From Bartonella bacilliformis KC583 (GTDB taxonomy: Bacteria > Pseudomonadota > Alphaproteobacteria > Rhizobiales > Rhizobiaceae), in NCBI RefSeq assembly GCF_000015445.1, contig NC_008783.1, positions 875,001 through 939,000 of the forward strand: 64,000 bases of DNA, read 5' to 3'. Below the pieces are notes generated by a model. That model saw only the letters and a program-made list of their open reading frames with translations, ran no database searches and was not told where the DNA came from. Below, piece by piece: positions 1 through 10,544 of this stretch. Within the stretch, counting starts at the first letter, position 1; every line of letters starts with the position of its first letter. The translations under genes were made by a program, and so were the position numbers.

Positions 1-908
1 AGTTTTTTGCTACCATCCTCTAAAGTTAAAGATAAAGAAAAAACGTAACTCGTAGCACAATTTGAATTTTGATATTTGTTATTTTGCAAACAAATATCAC
101 TCCACTTACTGTTGTTTCCAGTATTATAAAATAATTGATCAAAGCTATATTGACCAACAATAAAATTAGTTAAATCGATCGAAAACCACTTAGCAAAAAC
201 TGAATTTAAATAGATAACCATTCCTTGTGCGTTTACAGATAAAAATCCAACAGGAGTATGATCTAAGTGATTGGTAGCTTCTTGAAGATTCAAGGAAGAA
301 AATTCATGATGTTCTTGAAAATGCGAAATATCAACAACACGCCACAATAAAAATTTTTGTTTCCGTTTTATAATCGGATGAATAGAAATATTGTACAAAA
401 TAGGTTGTTGCTGTGTAGAATGGATAAAAATTGAACGATCTATTTTTAGATTTTCTTGAGCTGCAAGATTATTAGACGCTGCTACCTTCAAGCGATACAC
501 AAGTGCACCAGCACCTGGAAGATCAGCAAGAACAGTGTAACAAGAAGCTTTAGGTTTATAAGTAAAAAGCCTTTGATAATTTTGATTAGCATAGTGAATA
601 AAACCTGAAAAATCAGATACTATAATTACATCATTCACCTCATCAAAAAGACTAAAATCTAAATCTTTTTGCAAGTACATAGCATGACATTTTAAAATGC
701 CTGCTCCCATTAAAAAAAACGCTATAATAGCTATAATAGTTAAAACTAAGAAAGATACCAATGCAACTTTATGGAAATGCGGATAAAAAACACCTAAAAA
801 TCCTATAATTACTAAAAAAGTTATTATAAAAAAAATCCCCCAAATCATAGCACCCCATTGCATAAAAGAAAGCAATGATTTTGTACTATCATAAGAATTT
901 TTATTCAT
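1..908 (-). CDS. cckA: CckA-type hybrid histidine kinase, N-terminal part (runs off left edge)
   Basis: About 302 codons read without a stop from an ATG at 906-908 to the left edge; the kinase core lies outside the window. Two hydrophobic segments at about residues 19-40 and 47-70 anchor the protein in the inner membrane. They are followed by two PAS-like sensor domains (about 85-190 and 195-300), seen in patterns such as DEVNDVIIVSDFSGFIHYAN and HTPVGFLSVNAQGMVIYLNS. This two-membrane-segment plus tandem-PAS layout is that of alphaproteobacterial CckA, which phosphorylates CtrA and CpdR through ChpT. The DivK gene near 56.6 kb belongs to the same circuit but is not linked in an operon. The catalytic part is not visible, so another PAS kinase cannot be fully excluded. 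Confidence 0.8.
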   Translation of the reverse strand, partial: MNKNSYDSTKSLLSFMQWGAMIWGIFFIITFLVIIGFLGVFYPHFHKVALVSFLVLTIIAIIAFFLMGAGILKCHAMYLQKDLDFSLFDEVNDVIIVSDFSGFIHYANQNYQRLFTYKPKASCYTVLADLPGAGALVYRLKVAASNNLAAQENLKIDRSIFIHSTQQQPILYNISIHPIIKRKQKFLLWRVVDISHFQEHHEFSSLNLQEATNHLDHTPVGFLSVNAQGMVIYLNSVFAKWFSIDLTNFIVGQYSFDQLFYNTGNNSKWSDICLQNNKYQNSNCATSYVFSLSLTLEDGSKK

Positions 909-1133
909 TTTTATCTGCCTCGATTATGGCTGATTTTTATGCCATAAATTGTTTTCGTAATGTATATAATTTATATTGAGTGTAATTTTCTATTACATAT
1001 AATATATACATGCTTTATATACGTAATAGAAATGGCTTAAGTAATTAGACAAGTCATATTTATGTTTAGTCCAATCTTGCAAGATGCTTACGGATTTATA
1101 TAAAATAGCCTCTTGCCAAATAGGGGAAGCCAT

Positions 1134-1655
1134 ATGAGTATCTGGTTATCAAATAAAATAGGGGTACACGCAGCGAATATAATTACGAGTCTTGCATTCC
1201 TCATAATGATAATCATAGCAATTGCTATTGTTATAGGGCTTTTACGCTATTTAAATAAAGACAGAAAAACGCGTTCACAACGGTTAGCTATATGTGATAC
1301 GGTTGCTGTTGATCGTATGCGCCGTCTTGTTCTGATACGCCGTGACGATGTAGAGCATTTAATGCTTATTGGTGGAACAACAGATATTGTTATAGAATCT
1401 GGCATTATCAACACATTACACATTGAACACAAAAATCACCACAAGCCGCCAAAAGATACACTATCAACAATAACAGAAATCGATCAACATCACACCTTTA
1501 CAGAAAAAGCCCCTTTTTCTCTAAAAGCAATGGGATCTGCTAAAAATAATGCCTCTTTCTCCTCATTCGATCACAATTTAAATGATTCAGCAATTACTGC
1601 TACAATCGAAGGACGACAGGAGCCATCCTTATTCATTCCTACCCAGAAAAAATAA
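1134..1655 (+). CDS. FliO-domain small membrane protein
   Basis: A 173-residue protein with one N-terminal membrane segment (about residues 15-36), then a basic cytoplasmic part containing RRLVLIRRDDVEHLMLIGG and a following IVIE. This is the conserved core of the FliO/MopB family as found next to cckA in Rhizobiales. The C-terminal third is low-complexity and probably disordered. An earlier ATG at 1113 exists, but the one at 1134 is preceded by AGGGGAAG and begins MSIWL as I recall for family members, so I prefer it. FliO helps assemble the flagellar export gate, but these short rhizobial proteins may have another role. Divergent from cckA, with about 225 bases between the start codons. Confidence 0.72.
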   Translation: MSIWLSNKIGVHAANIITSLAFLIMIIIAIAIVIGLLRYLNKDRKTRSQRLAICDTVAVDRMRRLVLIRRDDVEHLMLIGGTTDIVIESGIINTLHIEHKNHHKPPKDTLSTITEIDQHHTFTEKAPFSLKAMGSAKNNASFSSFDHNLNDSAITATIEGRQEPSLFIPTQKK

Positions 1656-2062
1656 AATCTTTATATCAAAAAACGAGTTATATGCATATTTTAAAGAAAA
1701 ACATGAGTAAGTTCGTTGTTTTTTAGCGCTGGTAATAATTTTTTAGTGTTATTTCCTCTTATTACCAGCTTATAAAACAGCCATCAGAAAAAAATTATGT
1801 CATCTCTGATACTGGCTAGATCAGAATAAAATGTTTTTTAACAGAAACATAAAAGTTCTTGTTTAACTCATTTTTTAAAATCTATTCAAAAAAATTACTG
1901 GCATTCGTGTATCTAATAGTGATTGTTCTTTATTGGTTATTTTTTTATCCAACAAACAATTATTTCAGTGTGATGTCTCATACTAACTTGTCTACAAATT
2001 AATTAAGCTCAAAACCCAGAAGAATTAGTGCTTATCTTACTAATTTAAAAGACACAAGGATT
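1656..2062. other. Gene-free gap with an inverted repeat
   Basis: A 407-base gap between converging genes. It holds a perfect 11-bp inverted repeat (GCTGGTAATAA at 1728-1738 and its complement at 1759-1769, 20-base loop) without a clear T tract. This could be a weak bidirectional terminator for the FliO-like and flavin reductase genes. I see no coding potential. Confidence 0.4.
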
Positions 2063-2596
2063 TTATAAAGGCAAATTATGATAGTTGCGATTAAAATACA
2101 TTAAAGCATCTTTTTCTTTATTGCTGTTTATTGCTACAACTTCGCCAATTAAAATATAATGAGTTGCATGTTCGTGCCAACAAATTAAGTTACAATCAAG
2201 TGAAGCCAAAGCATCTGATAAACTAGGCGCACCAGTTTTTAAAACATTCCACTGAGCTATGCTAAAGCGTTCAGTTTGTGTAAAGTTAGAGCGTCCAGAA
2301 AAAGCATCAGCCAATTTACGATGTTTCCCTGCTAAACTGTTGATACAGAAATTACCATTTTCTACAAATAGTTTATTTTCAGGATTATGACGCATTAAAC
2401 ACACAAGAAGTGTTGGAGGATTATCTGATAAAGAACAGCAAGCCGAAACTGTTACTCCACGCTTTCCCTTAATGCCATTTGTCGTTACAATATGTACAGC
2501 TCCTGCAAAATAACTCATAGTATTCCGATATTCCTGCGGAGAAACAGTAAGATTCTGTTGAAGTTTAGGCATTAAATTTATTGTATGATTTGACAT
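2063..2596 (-). CDS. Flavin reductase-like FMN-binding protein
   Basis: A 177-residue protein of the flavin reductase domain family (HpaC/RutF-like, split-barrel fold). Recognisable elements are YRNTMSYFAGAVHIVTT near residues 22-38, GVTVSACCSLSDNPPTLLVC near 48-67, and FCINSLAGKH near 83-92. These correspond to the FMN-binding strand, the S/T-rich loop and the core of the fold. Such enzymes use NAD(P)H to reduce free FMN or FAD for a partner monooxygenase or for iron reduction; the substrate here cannot be told. It stands alone, converging with the gene at 1134-1655. The upstream AAGTA is a weak ribosome site, so the start could instead be an internal Met. Confidence 0.8.
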   Translation of the reverse strand: MSNHTINLMPKLQQNLTVSPQEYRNTMSYFAGAVHIVTTNGIKGKRGVTVSACCSLSDNPPTLLVCLMRHNPENKLFVENGNFCINSLAGKHRKLADAFSGRSNFTQTERFSIAQWNVLKTGAPSLSDALASLDCNLICWHEHATHYILIGEVVAINSNKEKDALMYFNRNYHNLPL

Positions 2597-2741
2597 ATTT
2601 TTACTTATACAGTTTTTAAATTCTCAAGGGATATTTCAATTATACATTCTCATTTTTTATGTCATACCATATATGAGCAATAAAATGCATATTTTATCAT
2701 ACAATATTACATGCTAAAAAGAGCCAACTAAGGAGATCTTA

Positions 2742-3434
2742 ATGGTTCATTCCCCTATTATTGCACCTTCACTCTTATCTGCAGATTTTTCAAAACTTGG
2801 TCAAGAAATATCCGATGTTGTTGATGCAGGTGCAGATTGGCTCCATCTTGATATCATGGATGGCCATTTTGTTCCTAATATCACCTTTGGACCTGATACT
2901 GTAAAAGCTCTACGCCCGTTAAGCAAAGCAGTATTTGATGTTCATCTCATGATTTCGCCTGTTGATCCTTATCTTGAAGCTTTTGCAAAAGCTGGCGCAG
3001 ATATTATAACCATTCACGCAGAAGCAGGACCTCATATTCATCGTTCACTACAAATAATCAAAATAATGGGGAAAAAAGCAGGGATTGCAATCAACCCAAG
3101 CACTCCAGAGCATGTGCTTGAGTATTTACTTGATCAATTAGACCTCATCCTGATTATGACAGTTAATCCTGGTTTTGGTGGACAAAATTTCATTCCAGAA
3201 ATGAAAGATAAAATTAAACGCATAAAAAATATGATTGCCAATCGGTCTATTGACCTTGAAGTTGATGGCGGTATTTCAGTGGATACAATCGGAACAGCTG
3301 CAAAAGCTGGTGCCAATGTATTTGTTGCAGGGTCTGCTATTTATAAAAATGGTAATAAAGATCTTTATAAAACACGCATTAGTGAATTACGTCAAGCTGC
3401 AACCCTCCTCTCCCATAATAAGGAAAAATTATGA
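2742..3434 (+). CDS. rpe: Ribulose-phosphate 3-epimerase
   Basis: A 230-residue TIM-barrel enzyme interconverting ribulose 5-phosphate and xylulose 5-phosphate in the pentose phosphate pathway, in the cytosol. Family signatures are visible: [10 protein letters not shown] at the N terminus, the metal-site [12 protein letters not shown] at about residues 35-46, [16 protein letters not shown], and the phosphate-binding EVDGGI followed by AGSAIY. Length is normal for bacterial Rpe. A strong ribosome site (AAGGAG) precedes the ATG. The stop overlaps the purB start (ATGA), so the two genes are translationally coupled and link ribose phosphate supply to purine synthesis. Confidence 0.96.
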   Translation: MVHSPIIAPSLLSADFSKLGQEISDVVDAGADWLHLDIMDGHFVPNITFGPDTVKALRPLSKAVFDVHLMISPVDPYLEAFAKAGADIITIHAEAGPHIHRSLQIIKIMGKKAGIAINPSTPEHVLEYLLDQLDLILIMTVNPGFGGQNFIPEMKDKIKRIKNMIANRSIDLEVDGGISVDTIGTAAKAGANVFVAGSAIYKNGNKDLYKTRISELRQAATLLSHNKEKL

Positions 3435-4735
3435 TTACACGCTATTCTCGTCCCCAAATGGTAGCAATCTGGTCGCCAAAAACGAAGTACCGTATTTGGT
3501 TTGAAATTGAAGCACATGCTTGTGATGCAATGGCTCAACTTGGTGTGATTCCAAAAGAAGCCGCTAAAATCATTTGGGAAAAAGGTTCAGCTGCTGAATT
3601 TGATGTGAATCGTATTAATGAAATTGAAGCAACAACTAAGCATGATGTTATCGCATTTCTTACCCATTTGGCCGAATTTATTGGGCCAGAATCGCGTTTT
3701 ATTCATCAAGGTATGACATCATCAGATGTTTTAGATACAACATTAAATGTTCAATTAATGCGAGCCAGTGACATTTTGTTAAAAGATATAGATCAACTTC
3801 TTGCAGTATTAAAAAAACGTGCTCTCGAACATAAAGAAACAATTACTATTGGACGCAGTCACGGTATTCATGCAGAGCCTATAACATTTGGAGTCAAATT
3901 TGCTCTTGCATATGCTGAATTTTCTCGCTGTCGCCAACGTATGCTTGCAGCACGCGAAGAAATTGCTACTTGTGCTATCTCAGGAGCTGTTGGTACTTTT
4001 GCTAATATTGATCCACGCGTTGAAGAACATGTAGCAAAGGCATTGGGTATGCGTACTGAGGCGGTTTCTACTCAAATTATACCCCGCGACCGCCATGCAA
4101 TGTTTTTTGCAACACTTGGTGTTATTGCATCATCCATTGAAAGGCTAGCTATAGAAATACGCCACCTGCAACGAACAGAAATCCTTGAAGCAGAAGAGTA
4201 TTTTTCACCTGGGCAAAAAGGTTCATCAGCTATGCCTCACAAACGGAATCCAGTTTTAACAGAAAATTTAACCGGGTTAGCGCGTATAGTACGTGCATTT
4301 GTAATGCCTGCTATGGAAAATGTTGCACTTTGGCACGAACGGGATATTTCTCATTCATCTGTTGAGCGTTATATTGGCCCTGATGCCACCATCACACTTG
4401 ATTTTGCTCTTGCTCGACTGACATCCGTGATTGAAAATTTAATTGTCTATCCGGAGAATATGCAAAAAAATCTCAACAAATTCCGTGGCCTTGTTCATTC
4501 ACAGCGTGTGCTTTTAGCACTTACACAAGCCGGTATTAGCCGCGAAGATTCCTATCGAATCGTACAACGAAACGCAATGAAGGTTTGGGAACAAGGAAAA
4601 GACTTTTTAGAAGAATTGCTAAAAGATGAAGATGTTGCAAAAGCCTTAAGTGAAGAAAAACTTCGCGAAAAATTTGATCTTGCATACCATACTAAACATA
4701 TTAATACGATTTTTAAGCGTGTTTTTGGATCATAA
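3431..4735 (+). CDS. purB: Adenylosuccinate lyase
   Basis: A 434-residue lyase of the fumarase/aspartase superfamily. It splits SAICAR to AICAR and adenylosuccinate to AMP, releasing fumarate, two steps of purine synthesis. The superfamily signature [14 protein letters not shown] lies near residues 258-271, with further conserved segments [12 protein letters not shown] (about 95-106) and [10 protein letters not shown] (about 141-150). Length is normal. It starts inside the rpe stop codon (ATGA overlap), an operon arrangement; the next purine genes begin at 5545. Confidence 0.96.
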   Translation: MITRYSRPQMVAIWSPKTKYRIWFEIEAHACDAMAQLGVIPKEAAKIIWEKGSAAEFDVNRINEIEATTKHDVIAFLTHLAEFIGPESRFIHQGMTSSDVLDTTLNVQLMRASDILLKDIDQLLAVLKKRALEHKETITIGRSHGIHAEPITFGVKFALAYAEFSRCRQRMLAAREEIATCAISGAVGTFANIDPRVEEHVAKALGMRTEAVSTQIIPRDRHAMFFATLGVIASSIERLAIEIRHLQRTEILEAEEYFSPGQKGSSAMPHKRNPVLTENLTGLARIVRAFVMPAMENVALWHERDISHSSVERYIGPDATITLDFALARLTSVIENLIVYPENMQKNLNKFRGLVHSQRVLLALTQAGISREDSYRIVQRNAMKVWEQGKDFLEELLKDEDVAKALSEEKLREKFDLAYHTKHINTIFKRVFGS

Positions 4736-4813
4736 CAAAGTTTTATATAAAAAAACAAACTGTTTTTCTCCTTTTGGCTAAAGTCAGAATATACTTCAAC
4801 TAAAAAGAAATTC

Positions 4814-5362
4814 ATGAAAGTAAATCAACTCGATATTTTGATTGTTCCTGGTTATAAAGGATCTTGTTCTAACCATTGGCAAACACGCTGGGAACAAAAA
4901 TTATCTACCGCTCGGCGTGTTCAACAAACGGATTGGTCAAAACCTGTATGTAGAGAATGGGTTAATAGAGTTGAAACAGCTATCACACAAGCTAATAAAC
5001 CTGTTGTTATTATTGCACATTCATTAGGAGTTCCAACAACCATTCATGCAATTGTGCATAATGCAAAAAAAGTTTGCGGTGCTTTCTTTGTTGCTCCACC
5101 AGATGTAGCCAACCAAAAAATACGCCCAAAACATTTAATGACATTTGGCCCATACCCTCAGAAGAAGCTTCCCTTTCCTTCTGTAGTCGTCGCTAGTCAA
5201 AATGATGAGTTTTGCCAATTTTCATTAGCGCAGAAACTTGCAAATGACTGGGGTGCACTATTTGTTGACGCTGGACAGTCTGGCCATATTAATGCGGAAT
5301 CCGGACATGGACCTTGGCCTGAAGGACTTATGGTTCTTGCTCATTTCCTAGCAAAACTTTGA
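4814..5362 (+). CDS. RBBP9/YdeN-type alpha/beta serine hydrolase
   Basis: A 182-residue alpha/beta hydrolase of the RBBP9/YdeN family. It starts with LIVPGYKGS, followed by HWQTRWE, the nucleophile elbow AHSLGV (about residues 66-71, serine at 68), then a late SQNDEFC acid segment and a histidine near SGHINAESG. Those give a full Ser-Asp-His set. Members are small cytosolic serine hydrolases whose physiological substrates are mostly unknown. The gene lies between purB and purC on the same strand and may be carried on the same transcript. No signal peptide is seen. Confidence 0.82.
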   Translation: MKVNQLDILIVPGYKGSCSNHWQTRWEQKLSTARRVQQTDWSKPVCREWVNRVETAITQANKPVVIIAHSLGVPTTIHAIVHNAKKVCGAFFVAPPDVANQKIRPKHLMTFGPYPQKKLPFPSVVVASQNDEFCQFSLAQKLANDWGALFVDAGQSGHINAESGHGPWPEGLMVLAHFLAKL

Positions 5363-5544
5363 TATAAATATAGATCCTTTTCAAAAAGGCATTATTTATT
5401 ATGTTGTCATACATAAGTTAGCTTTTTTCTATTCTCTAAATAATAAAAATTGTGTAGGTATTACAGCAATCATTGAGAATTACCCTTAATTAGGGTAGTA
5501 TCTTTTTTATAAATAATACTGAGACCTCTAACGAATAGATAATT

Positions 5545-6312
5545 ATGATGAGTCGTCGTCGTCGCATTTATGAAGGTAAGGCCAAAATTTTATATGAAGG
5601 GCCTGAACCAGGTACCTATATTCAATTTTTTAAAGATGATGCAACCGCGTTTAATGCAAAAAAACATGAAGTCATTGATGGTAAAGGTGTCTTAAATAAT
5701 CGTATCTCAGAACATATCTTTACCCAACTTGGTCGTTTAAATATTCCAACACATTTTATTAAACGCATAAATATGCGTGAACAGCTTATTAAAGCGGTTG
5801 AAATTATTCCATTAGAAGTTGTCATTCGTAATGTTGCCGCAGGCTCCCTTTCTAAGCGCTTGGGATTAGAGGAAGGAACTGTTCTTCCACAATCCATTAT
5901 CGAGTTTTATTATAAAAATGATTCTCTTGATGATCCAATGGTAACAGAAGAACATATCACTGCTTTTGGATGGGCTGCTCCACAGGAAGTAGAAGACATT
6001 ATGCAGCTTTCGATTCGTATCAATGATTTTCTCTCTGGGCTTTTTGCAGGTGTTGGTATTCAATTAATTGATTTTAAAATGGAATTTGGTCGTTTATGGG
6101 AAAATGAAACAATGCGTATTGTTCTTGCTGATGAGATTTCTCCTGATTCGGCTCGTTTATGGGATATGCAAACACAAGAAAAAATGGACAAAGACCGTTT
6201 TCGTCGTGATCTGGGGGGGCTTATTAATGCCTATCAAGATGTTGCAAGACGTCTTGGAATCATGAATGAAAATGATCCCCCACGGCCAAATGGTCCAGTT
6301 TTAGTAAAATAA
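5545..6312 (+). CDS. purC: SAICAR synthetase
   Basis: A 255-residue enzyme that joins aspartate to CAIR with ATP hydrolysis in purine synthesis. Signatures are [19 protein letters not shown] at the N terminus, [10 protein letters not shown] (about residues 46-55), [15 protein letters not shown] near 92-106 and [11 protein letters not shown] near 173-183 followed by LADEISPDS. Length fits bacterial PurC. Two ATG codons lie together at 5545 and 5548; either may be used. It is followed by purS, purQ and purL in the order usual for Rhizobiales. Confidence 0.96.
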   Translation: MMSRRRRIYEGKAKILYEGPEPGTYIQFFKDDATAFNAKKHEVIDGKGVLNNRISEHIFTQLGRLNIPTHFIKRINMREQLIKAVEIIPLEVVIRNVAAGSLSKRLGLEEGTVLPQSIIEFYYKNDSLDDPMVTEEHITAFGWAAPQEVEDIMQLSIRINDFLSGLFAGVGIQLIDFKMEFGRLWENETMRIVLADEISPDSARLWDMQTQEKMDKDRFRRDLGGLINAYQDVARRLGIMNENDPPRPNGPVLVK

Positions 6313-6385
6313 AAACAAAGTAATATTGTTTTGTATTGTTTAATACAAATCCTTAAAAGATATTTTTTGATAATGGAAAGTAAAA

Positions 6386-6625
6386 ATGAAAGCACGTATC
6401 ATCGTTACTTTAAAAAGCAGTGTCCTTGATCCTCAAGGAAAAGCGATTGCCAGTGCTTTAAACAGCTTAAATTTTGAGAATGTCCAGTCTGTTCGCCAAG
6501 GGAAAGTCTTTGATATTATTCTTGATGATATGTCTTCTGAAATAGCAAAGCAAAAACTTGAAGAAATGTGTGAGCAATTACTCACAAATACTGTCGTCGA
6601 AGATTATGCTATAGAATTTCTTTAA
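6386..6625 (+). CDS. purS: FGAM synthase subunit PurS
   Basis: A 79-residue protein with the PurS pattern: ARIIVTLKSSVLDPQGKAIA at the N terminus, then VRQGKVFDI and an EEMCEQLLTNTVVEDY end. PurS forms the bridge between PurL and PurQ in the three-part FGAM synthase used by alphaproteobacteria and Gram-positives. It lies 12 bases before purQ and must be co-transcribed with it. Confidence 0.94.
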   Translation: MKARIIVTLKSSVLDPQGKAIASALNSLNFENVQSVRQGKVFDIILDDMSSEIAKQKLEEMCEQLLTNTVVEDYAIEFL

Positions 6626-6637
6626 GCGGATTAATAA

Positions 6638-7306
6638 ATGAAAACTGCTATCATTCAATTACCTGGATTAAATCGCGATCGGGATATGATTGCTGCATTA
6701 TACCACATAACAGGTGTTGAACCCCTGAAAATTTGGCAAACGGAAGCAACAATCCCAGATGTAGATATGATTGTTATTCCCGGAGGTTTTTCCTATGGCG
6801 ACTATTTAAGATGTGGCGCAATTGGCGCACGTACGCCAGTTTTGCAAGCTGTTCGTGAAAAAGCACAAAAAGGTGTCACGGTTATAGGAATTTGCAATGG
6901 TTTTCAAATTTTACTGGAAGCTAAATTACTACCCGGCACTTTAATGCGCAATACTTCTTTAAAATTTGTTTGCCGTGAAGTAAAACTCGAAGTAGTAAAC
7001 GCAGATACAATATTTTCTCGAGGTTATTCTAAAGGAAAAATCATTCGTTGCCCTGTGGCTCATCACGATGGAAATTATTTTGCTGATAGTGATACCTTAA
7101 AAAAAATGGAAGATAATAAACAAATTGTCTTTCGCTATGCAGAAAATACAAACCCTAACGGTTCAATTAACAATATTGCTGGCATTGTTAATGAGGCTGG
7201 TAATGTCCTTGGTATGATGCCTCATCCTGAAAATTTCATTGAACCTTCACATGGTTGTATTGATGGCCGTTTACTCTTTGAAAGTGCTTTAAAATTAGTA
7301 AGCTGA
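6638..7306 (+). CDS. purQ: FGAM synthase glutaminase subunit PurQ
   Basis: A 222-residue class I glutamine amidotransferase that supplies ammonia to PurL. Visible motifs are [18 protein letters not shown] (about residues 46-63), the nucleophile segment GICNGFQIL near 87-95 (cysteine 89) and the catalytic His-Glu pair in MMPHPEN near 194-200. Length fits the small PurQ type that needs PurS. It follows purS by 12 bases. Confidence 0.96.
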   Translation: MKTAIIQLPGLNRDRDMIAALYHITGVEPLKIWQTEATIPDVDMIVIPGGFSYGDYLRCGAIGARTPVLQAVREKAQKGVTVIGICNGFQILLEAKLLPGTLMRNTSLKFVCREVKLEVVNADTIFSRGYSKGKIIRCPVAHHDGNYFADSDTLKKMEDNKQIVFRYAENTNPNGSINNIAGIVNEAGNVLGMMPHPENFIEPSHGCIDGRLLFESALKLVS

Positions 7307-7526
7307 TTATTATAAGAGAAGCTTGGTAGATTTTTTCTATAATAATTTTTAACCATAACAAAAAATTCTAACCCTTGCATCCTATAAGGTAACCAACTAA
7401 AGTTTTAATTATAGAACCTTAATGGCTTTATCATCTCTGTTAATGAAATCTCCAATGAGAGAAACTGCTAATGACAAGCAAAATAAATGCTTAAAATTTT
7501 GATTAATTTGACGGAATAAAATACTC

Positions 7527-9740
7527 ATGAGCGTTCGCAATAATAGTGCAATTACACCAGAACTCATTGCACATCATGGTCTCAAAATCGATGAATATCA
7601 GCGCATTTTAGAATTAATCGGCAGAGAACCAACATTTACTGAACTTGGAATTTTTTCTGCAATGTGGAATGAACATTGTTCTTATAAATCATCCAAAAAA
7701 TGGCTCAAAACTTTACCAACAAAAGGAAAATGTGTCATTCAAGGCCCTGGTGAAAATGCTGGTGTTGTTGATATTGGCAATGGTCAGTGCGTGGTTTTTA
7801 AAATGGAAAGCCATAATCACCCCTCTTATATTGAGCCTTATCAGGGTGCAGCAACAGGTATTGGTGGCATTCTACGAGATATTTTTACAATGGGTGCTCG
7901 CCCCGTTGCGGCCATAAATGCATTACGATTTGGATCTCCTGATCACCCTCGAACACGCCATCTTGTTTCGGGCGTTGTTTCTGGAATCGGTGGTTATAGC
8001 AATGCTTTTGGTGTTCCAACTGTTGGAGGAGAAGTTAATTTTGACAAACGCTATAATGGCAACATCCTCGTTAATGCTTTTGCAGCTGGTATTGCAAAAA
8101 TAGATTCTATTTTTTACTCAAAAGCACAAGGAGTAGGACTTCCTGTTGTTTATCTTGGAGCTAAAACAGGACGTGATGGTGTTGGTGGCGCCACAATGGC
8201 TTCTGCTGAATTTGATGATGCAATTGATGAAAAGCGCCCTACTGTTCAAGTAGGTGATCCCTTCACTGAAAAATGTCTTCTTGAAGCGTGTTTAGAATTA
8301 ATGGCACTAAAGGCTGTTATTGCTATTCAAGATATGGGTGCTGCAGGACTAACATCCTCTTCAGTTGAAATGGGTGCAAAAGGAAACCTAGGAATAGAGC
8401 TTAACCTTGATAAGATACCTGTTCGTGAAGAAAACATGACAGCTTATGAAATTATGCTTTCTGAAAGTCAAGAACGAATGCTCATGGTACTTAAACCAGA
8501 GATGGAAAAACAAGCTGCTGCAATTTTTCATAAGTGGGGACTTGATTTTTCTATTATTGGCAAAACAACAGATGATTTGCGTTTTCGTGTTTTGCACCAG
8601 GGAAAAGAAGTCGTTAACCTGCCAATTAAAGAACTCGGTGATGAAGCACCAGTTTATGATCGCCCTTGGATAGCTCCCTCTCCAAAGGCTATTCTTAAAG
8701 CGGAAGAAGTCAAAGAAATTGAAAATTTTGGTGATGCGCTCCTGACATTACTTAACTCTGCTGATCAAAGCTCACGGCGATGGGTTTATGAACAGTATGA
8801 TACGTTTATCCAAGGAAACAGTCTTGTCCGTCCAGGAGGCGATGCAGGTGTCATTCGCGTAGACAATAATGATAAACATGCCCTTGCTTTTTCTTCTGAT
8901 GTAACACCTCGCTATTGTGAAGCTGATCCTTATGAAGGAGGAAAACAGGCCGTTGCAGAATGCTGGCGTAATATTAGCGCCACAGGTGCAACACCGTTAG
9001 CGGCAACAGACAATCTCAATTTTGGTAATCCTGAAAAGCCTGAAATCATGGGACAATTAGTTTTTGCCATTAAAGGCATAGGAGAAGCATGTAAAGAACT
9101 CGACTTCCCAATTGTTTCAGGAAATGTCTCTCTTTACAATGAGACTAATGGAGAATCAATTCTTCCTACACCCACAATAGCCGGTGTTGGCATTATTGAT
9201 GACTGGTTAAAGGTAGTAACAGTCGGCGGTATGCAAGACGGGGATATCATTATTTTGGTTGGCCCTTGCGGTTCACATTTGGGACAATCAATCTATGTAC
9301 GTGACATTTTGAATATTGATACAGGTACTCCTCCTCATGTAGATCTACAACTCGAAAAAAAGAATGGTCAATTTGTTCGAGATGTGATTAATCGTGGCTT
9401 TATTCACGCTGCTCATGATATTTCTGATGGAGGGTTAGCTATTGCTCTTGCAGAAATGGTTATTAAATCTGGTAAAGGAATTAGAGCTAAATTAAGCAAC
9501 ATATCACCGCGTCATGCTGAGCTTTTTGGAGAAGATCAAGGACGCTACCTTATAGCTATTAAACCGAACGCACTCAATAGCCTTAAAGAACTTTCACAAA
9601 CAAACATGATTTCTTTAACAGAACTTGGCACCGTTGAAGGCGACGCGCTTGACATAAAAGATACATTATCACTTTCAGTATCTCAACTTACACAAGCTTA
9701 TGAAAGCTGGTTTCCAAAATTTATGGGAAATAGTACATAA
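7527..9740 (+). CDS. purL: FGAM synthase large subunit PurL
   Basis: A 737-residue small-type PurL, the ATP-dependent synthetase part of FGAM synthase. Signatures include [12 protein letters not shown] (about residues 45-56), [20 protein letters not shown] (about 92-111), [17 protein letters not shown] in the middle, and [11 protein letters not shown] near the C terminus. These are the duplicated AIRS-like ATP-binding halves. A 220-base gap separates it from purQ and contains no clear riboswitch, so it may have its own promoter. Confidence 0.96.
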   Translation: MSVRNNSAITPELIAHHGLKIDEYQRILELIGREPTFTELGIFSAMWNEHCSYKSSKKWLKTLPTKGKCVIQGPGENAGVVDIGNGQCVVFKMESHNHPSYIEPYQGAATGIGGILRDIFTMGARPVAAINALRFGSPDHPRTRHLVSGVVSGIGGYSNAFGVPTVGGEVNFDKRYNGNILVNAFAAGIAKIDSIFYSKAQGVGLPVVYLGAKTGRDGVGGATMASAEFDDAIDEKRPTVQVGDPFTEKCLLEACLELMALKAVIAIQDMGAAGLTSSSVEMGAKGNLGIELNLDKIPVREENMTAYEIMLSESQERMLMVLKPEMEKQAAAIFHKWGLDFSIIGKTTDDLRFRVLHQGKEVVNLPIKELGDEAPVYDRPWIAPSPKAILKAEEVKEIENFGDALLTLLNSADQSSRRWVYEQYDTFIQGNSLVRPGGDAGVIRVDNNDKHALAFSSDVTPRYCEADPYEGGKQAVAECWRNISATGATPLAATDNLNFGNPEKPEIMGQLVFAIKGIGEACKELDFPIVSGNVSLYNETNGESILPTPTIAGVGIIDDWLKVVTVGGMQDGDIIILVGPCGSHLGQSIYVRDILNIDTGTPPHVDLQLEKKNGQFVRDVINRGFIHAAHDISDGGLAIALAEMVIKSGKGIRAKLSNISPRHAELFGEDQGRYLIAIKPNALNSLKELSQTNMISLTELGTVEGDALDIKDTLSLSVSQLTQAYESWFPKFMGNST

Positions 9741-9806
9741 TGATTAACTTCCATTTTCTGCATACAACTTTTACAAAAATCATAAATAATATAGAGGAAA
9801 ATAACC

Positions 9807-10040
9807 ATGGCAATGAGTATCCATGAAATAGAAACCCTCATTCGTGAAGGAATTCCCGATGCCAAAGTGACAATTCATGATCTTGCTGGGGATGGTGAAC
9901 ATTATGCTGCAGAGGTTATTTCAGAGAGCTTTCGAGGCAAAAATAGAGTTCAACAACATAAAATGGTCTATGATTCTCTTAAAGGGAACATGGGCAGTAT
10001 GTTACATGCTTTAGCGCTGCAAACACATATTCCTTCGTAA
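9807..10040 (+). CDS. BolA-family protein
   Basis: A 77-residue BolA/YrbA-type protein (IREGIPDAKVTIHDLAGDGEHYAAEVISESF, then RVQQHKMVYDSLKG with the invariant histidine). BolA proteins bind monothiol CGFS glutaredoxins through a shared iron-sulfur cluster. The next gene, about 100 bases on, encodes such a glutaredoxin, which supports this role. A good ribosome site (AGAGGA) lies before the ATG. Which BolA subtype cannot be fixed from sequence reading alone. Confidence 0.9.
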   Translation: MAMSIHEIETLIREGIPDAKVTIHDLAGDGEHYAAEVISESFRGKNRVQQHKMVYDSLKGNMGSMLHALALQTHIPS

Positions 10041-10138
10041 TCTAAAACTTTCTCCTTGCATTTATTCCATCAGTACGATTAGAATGATAGTTGATACAAG
10101 TTTATATTCTCAAAAATCAAGATATTAAGAAAATAAAA

Positions 10139-10471
10139 ATGATTCCTACTCACGATTTTATTGACAATGAAATTAAAACAAATGATGTCATTTTGTTCAT
10201 GAAAGGAACACCGAGCTCTCCACAGTGTGGATTTTCTGGGCAAGTTGTTCAGATTCTTGATTATTTGGGATTAGATTACAAAGGAATTGATGTTTTAGCC
10301 TCTTGTGAATTACGTCAAGAAATAAAAAATTATTCAAATTGGCCAACAATCCCACAGCTCTACATTAAAGGTGAATTTATTGGTGGCTGTGATATTGTTA
10401 AAGAAATGTTTCAGTGCAATGAATTACAAAATTTGCTAAAAGAAAAAAACATTCCCTTTAGTGCGTCATAA
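10139..10471 (+). CDS. grxD: Monothiol glutaredoxin, Grx4/GrxD type
   Basis: A 110-residue CGFS glutaredoxin that binds or delivers [2Fe-2S] clusters with glutathione. Visible: VILFMKGTPSSPQCGFSGQVVQIL with the CGFS active site, WPTIPQLYIKGEFIGGCDI for glutathione binding, and a short C-terminal helix. A longer frame opens at 10091, but the ATG at 10139 gives the usual N terminus (IPTHDFID), so I start there. It pairs with the upstream BolA gene, a conserved gene pair in alphaproteobacteria. Confidence 0.92.
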   Translation: MIPTHDFIDNEIKTNDVILFMKGTPSSPQCGFSGQVVQILDYLGLDYKGIDVLASCELRQEIKNYSNWPTIPQLYIKGEFIGGCDIVKEMFQCNELQNLLKEKNIPFSAS

Positions 10472-10544
10472 TCTCTCTGATTTTGTTAGCCTCTTATTCT
10501 TATAGAGAGAGTTGTTCGGTCGCAATTTTTTATCAAGGATAAAT

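Noticed and set aside
5363..5544. Possible purine riboswitch before purC
   Set aside because: I could not find the conserved three-way junction core (TATA...loop and pairing arms); only AT-rich sequence is present.
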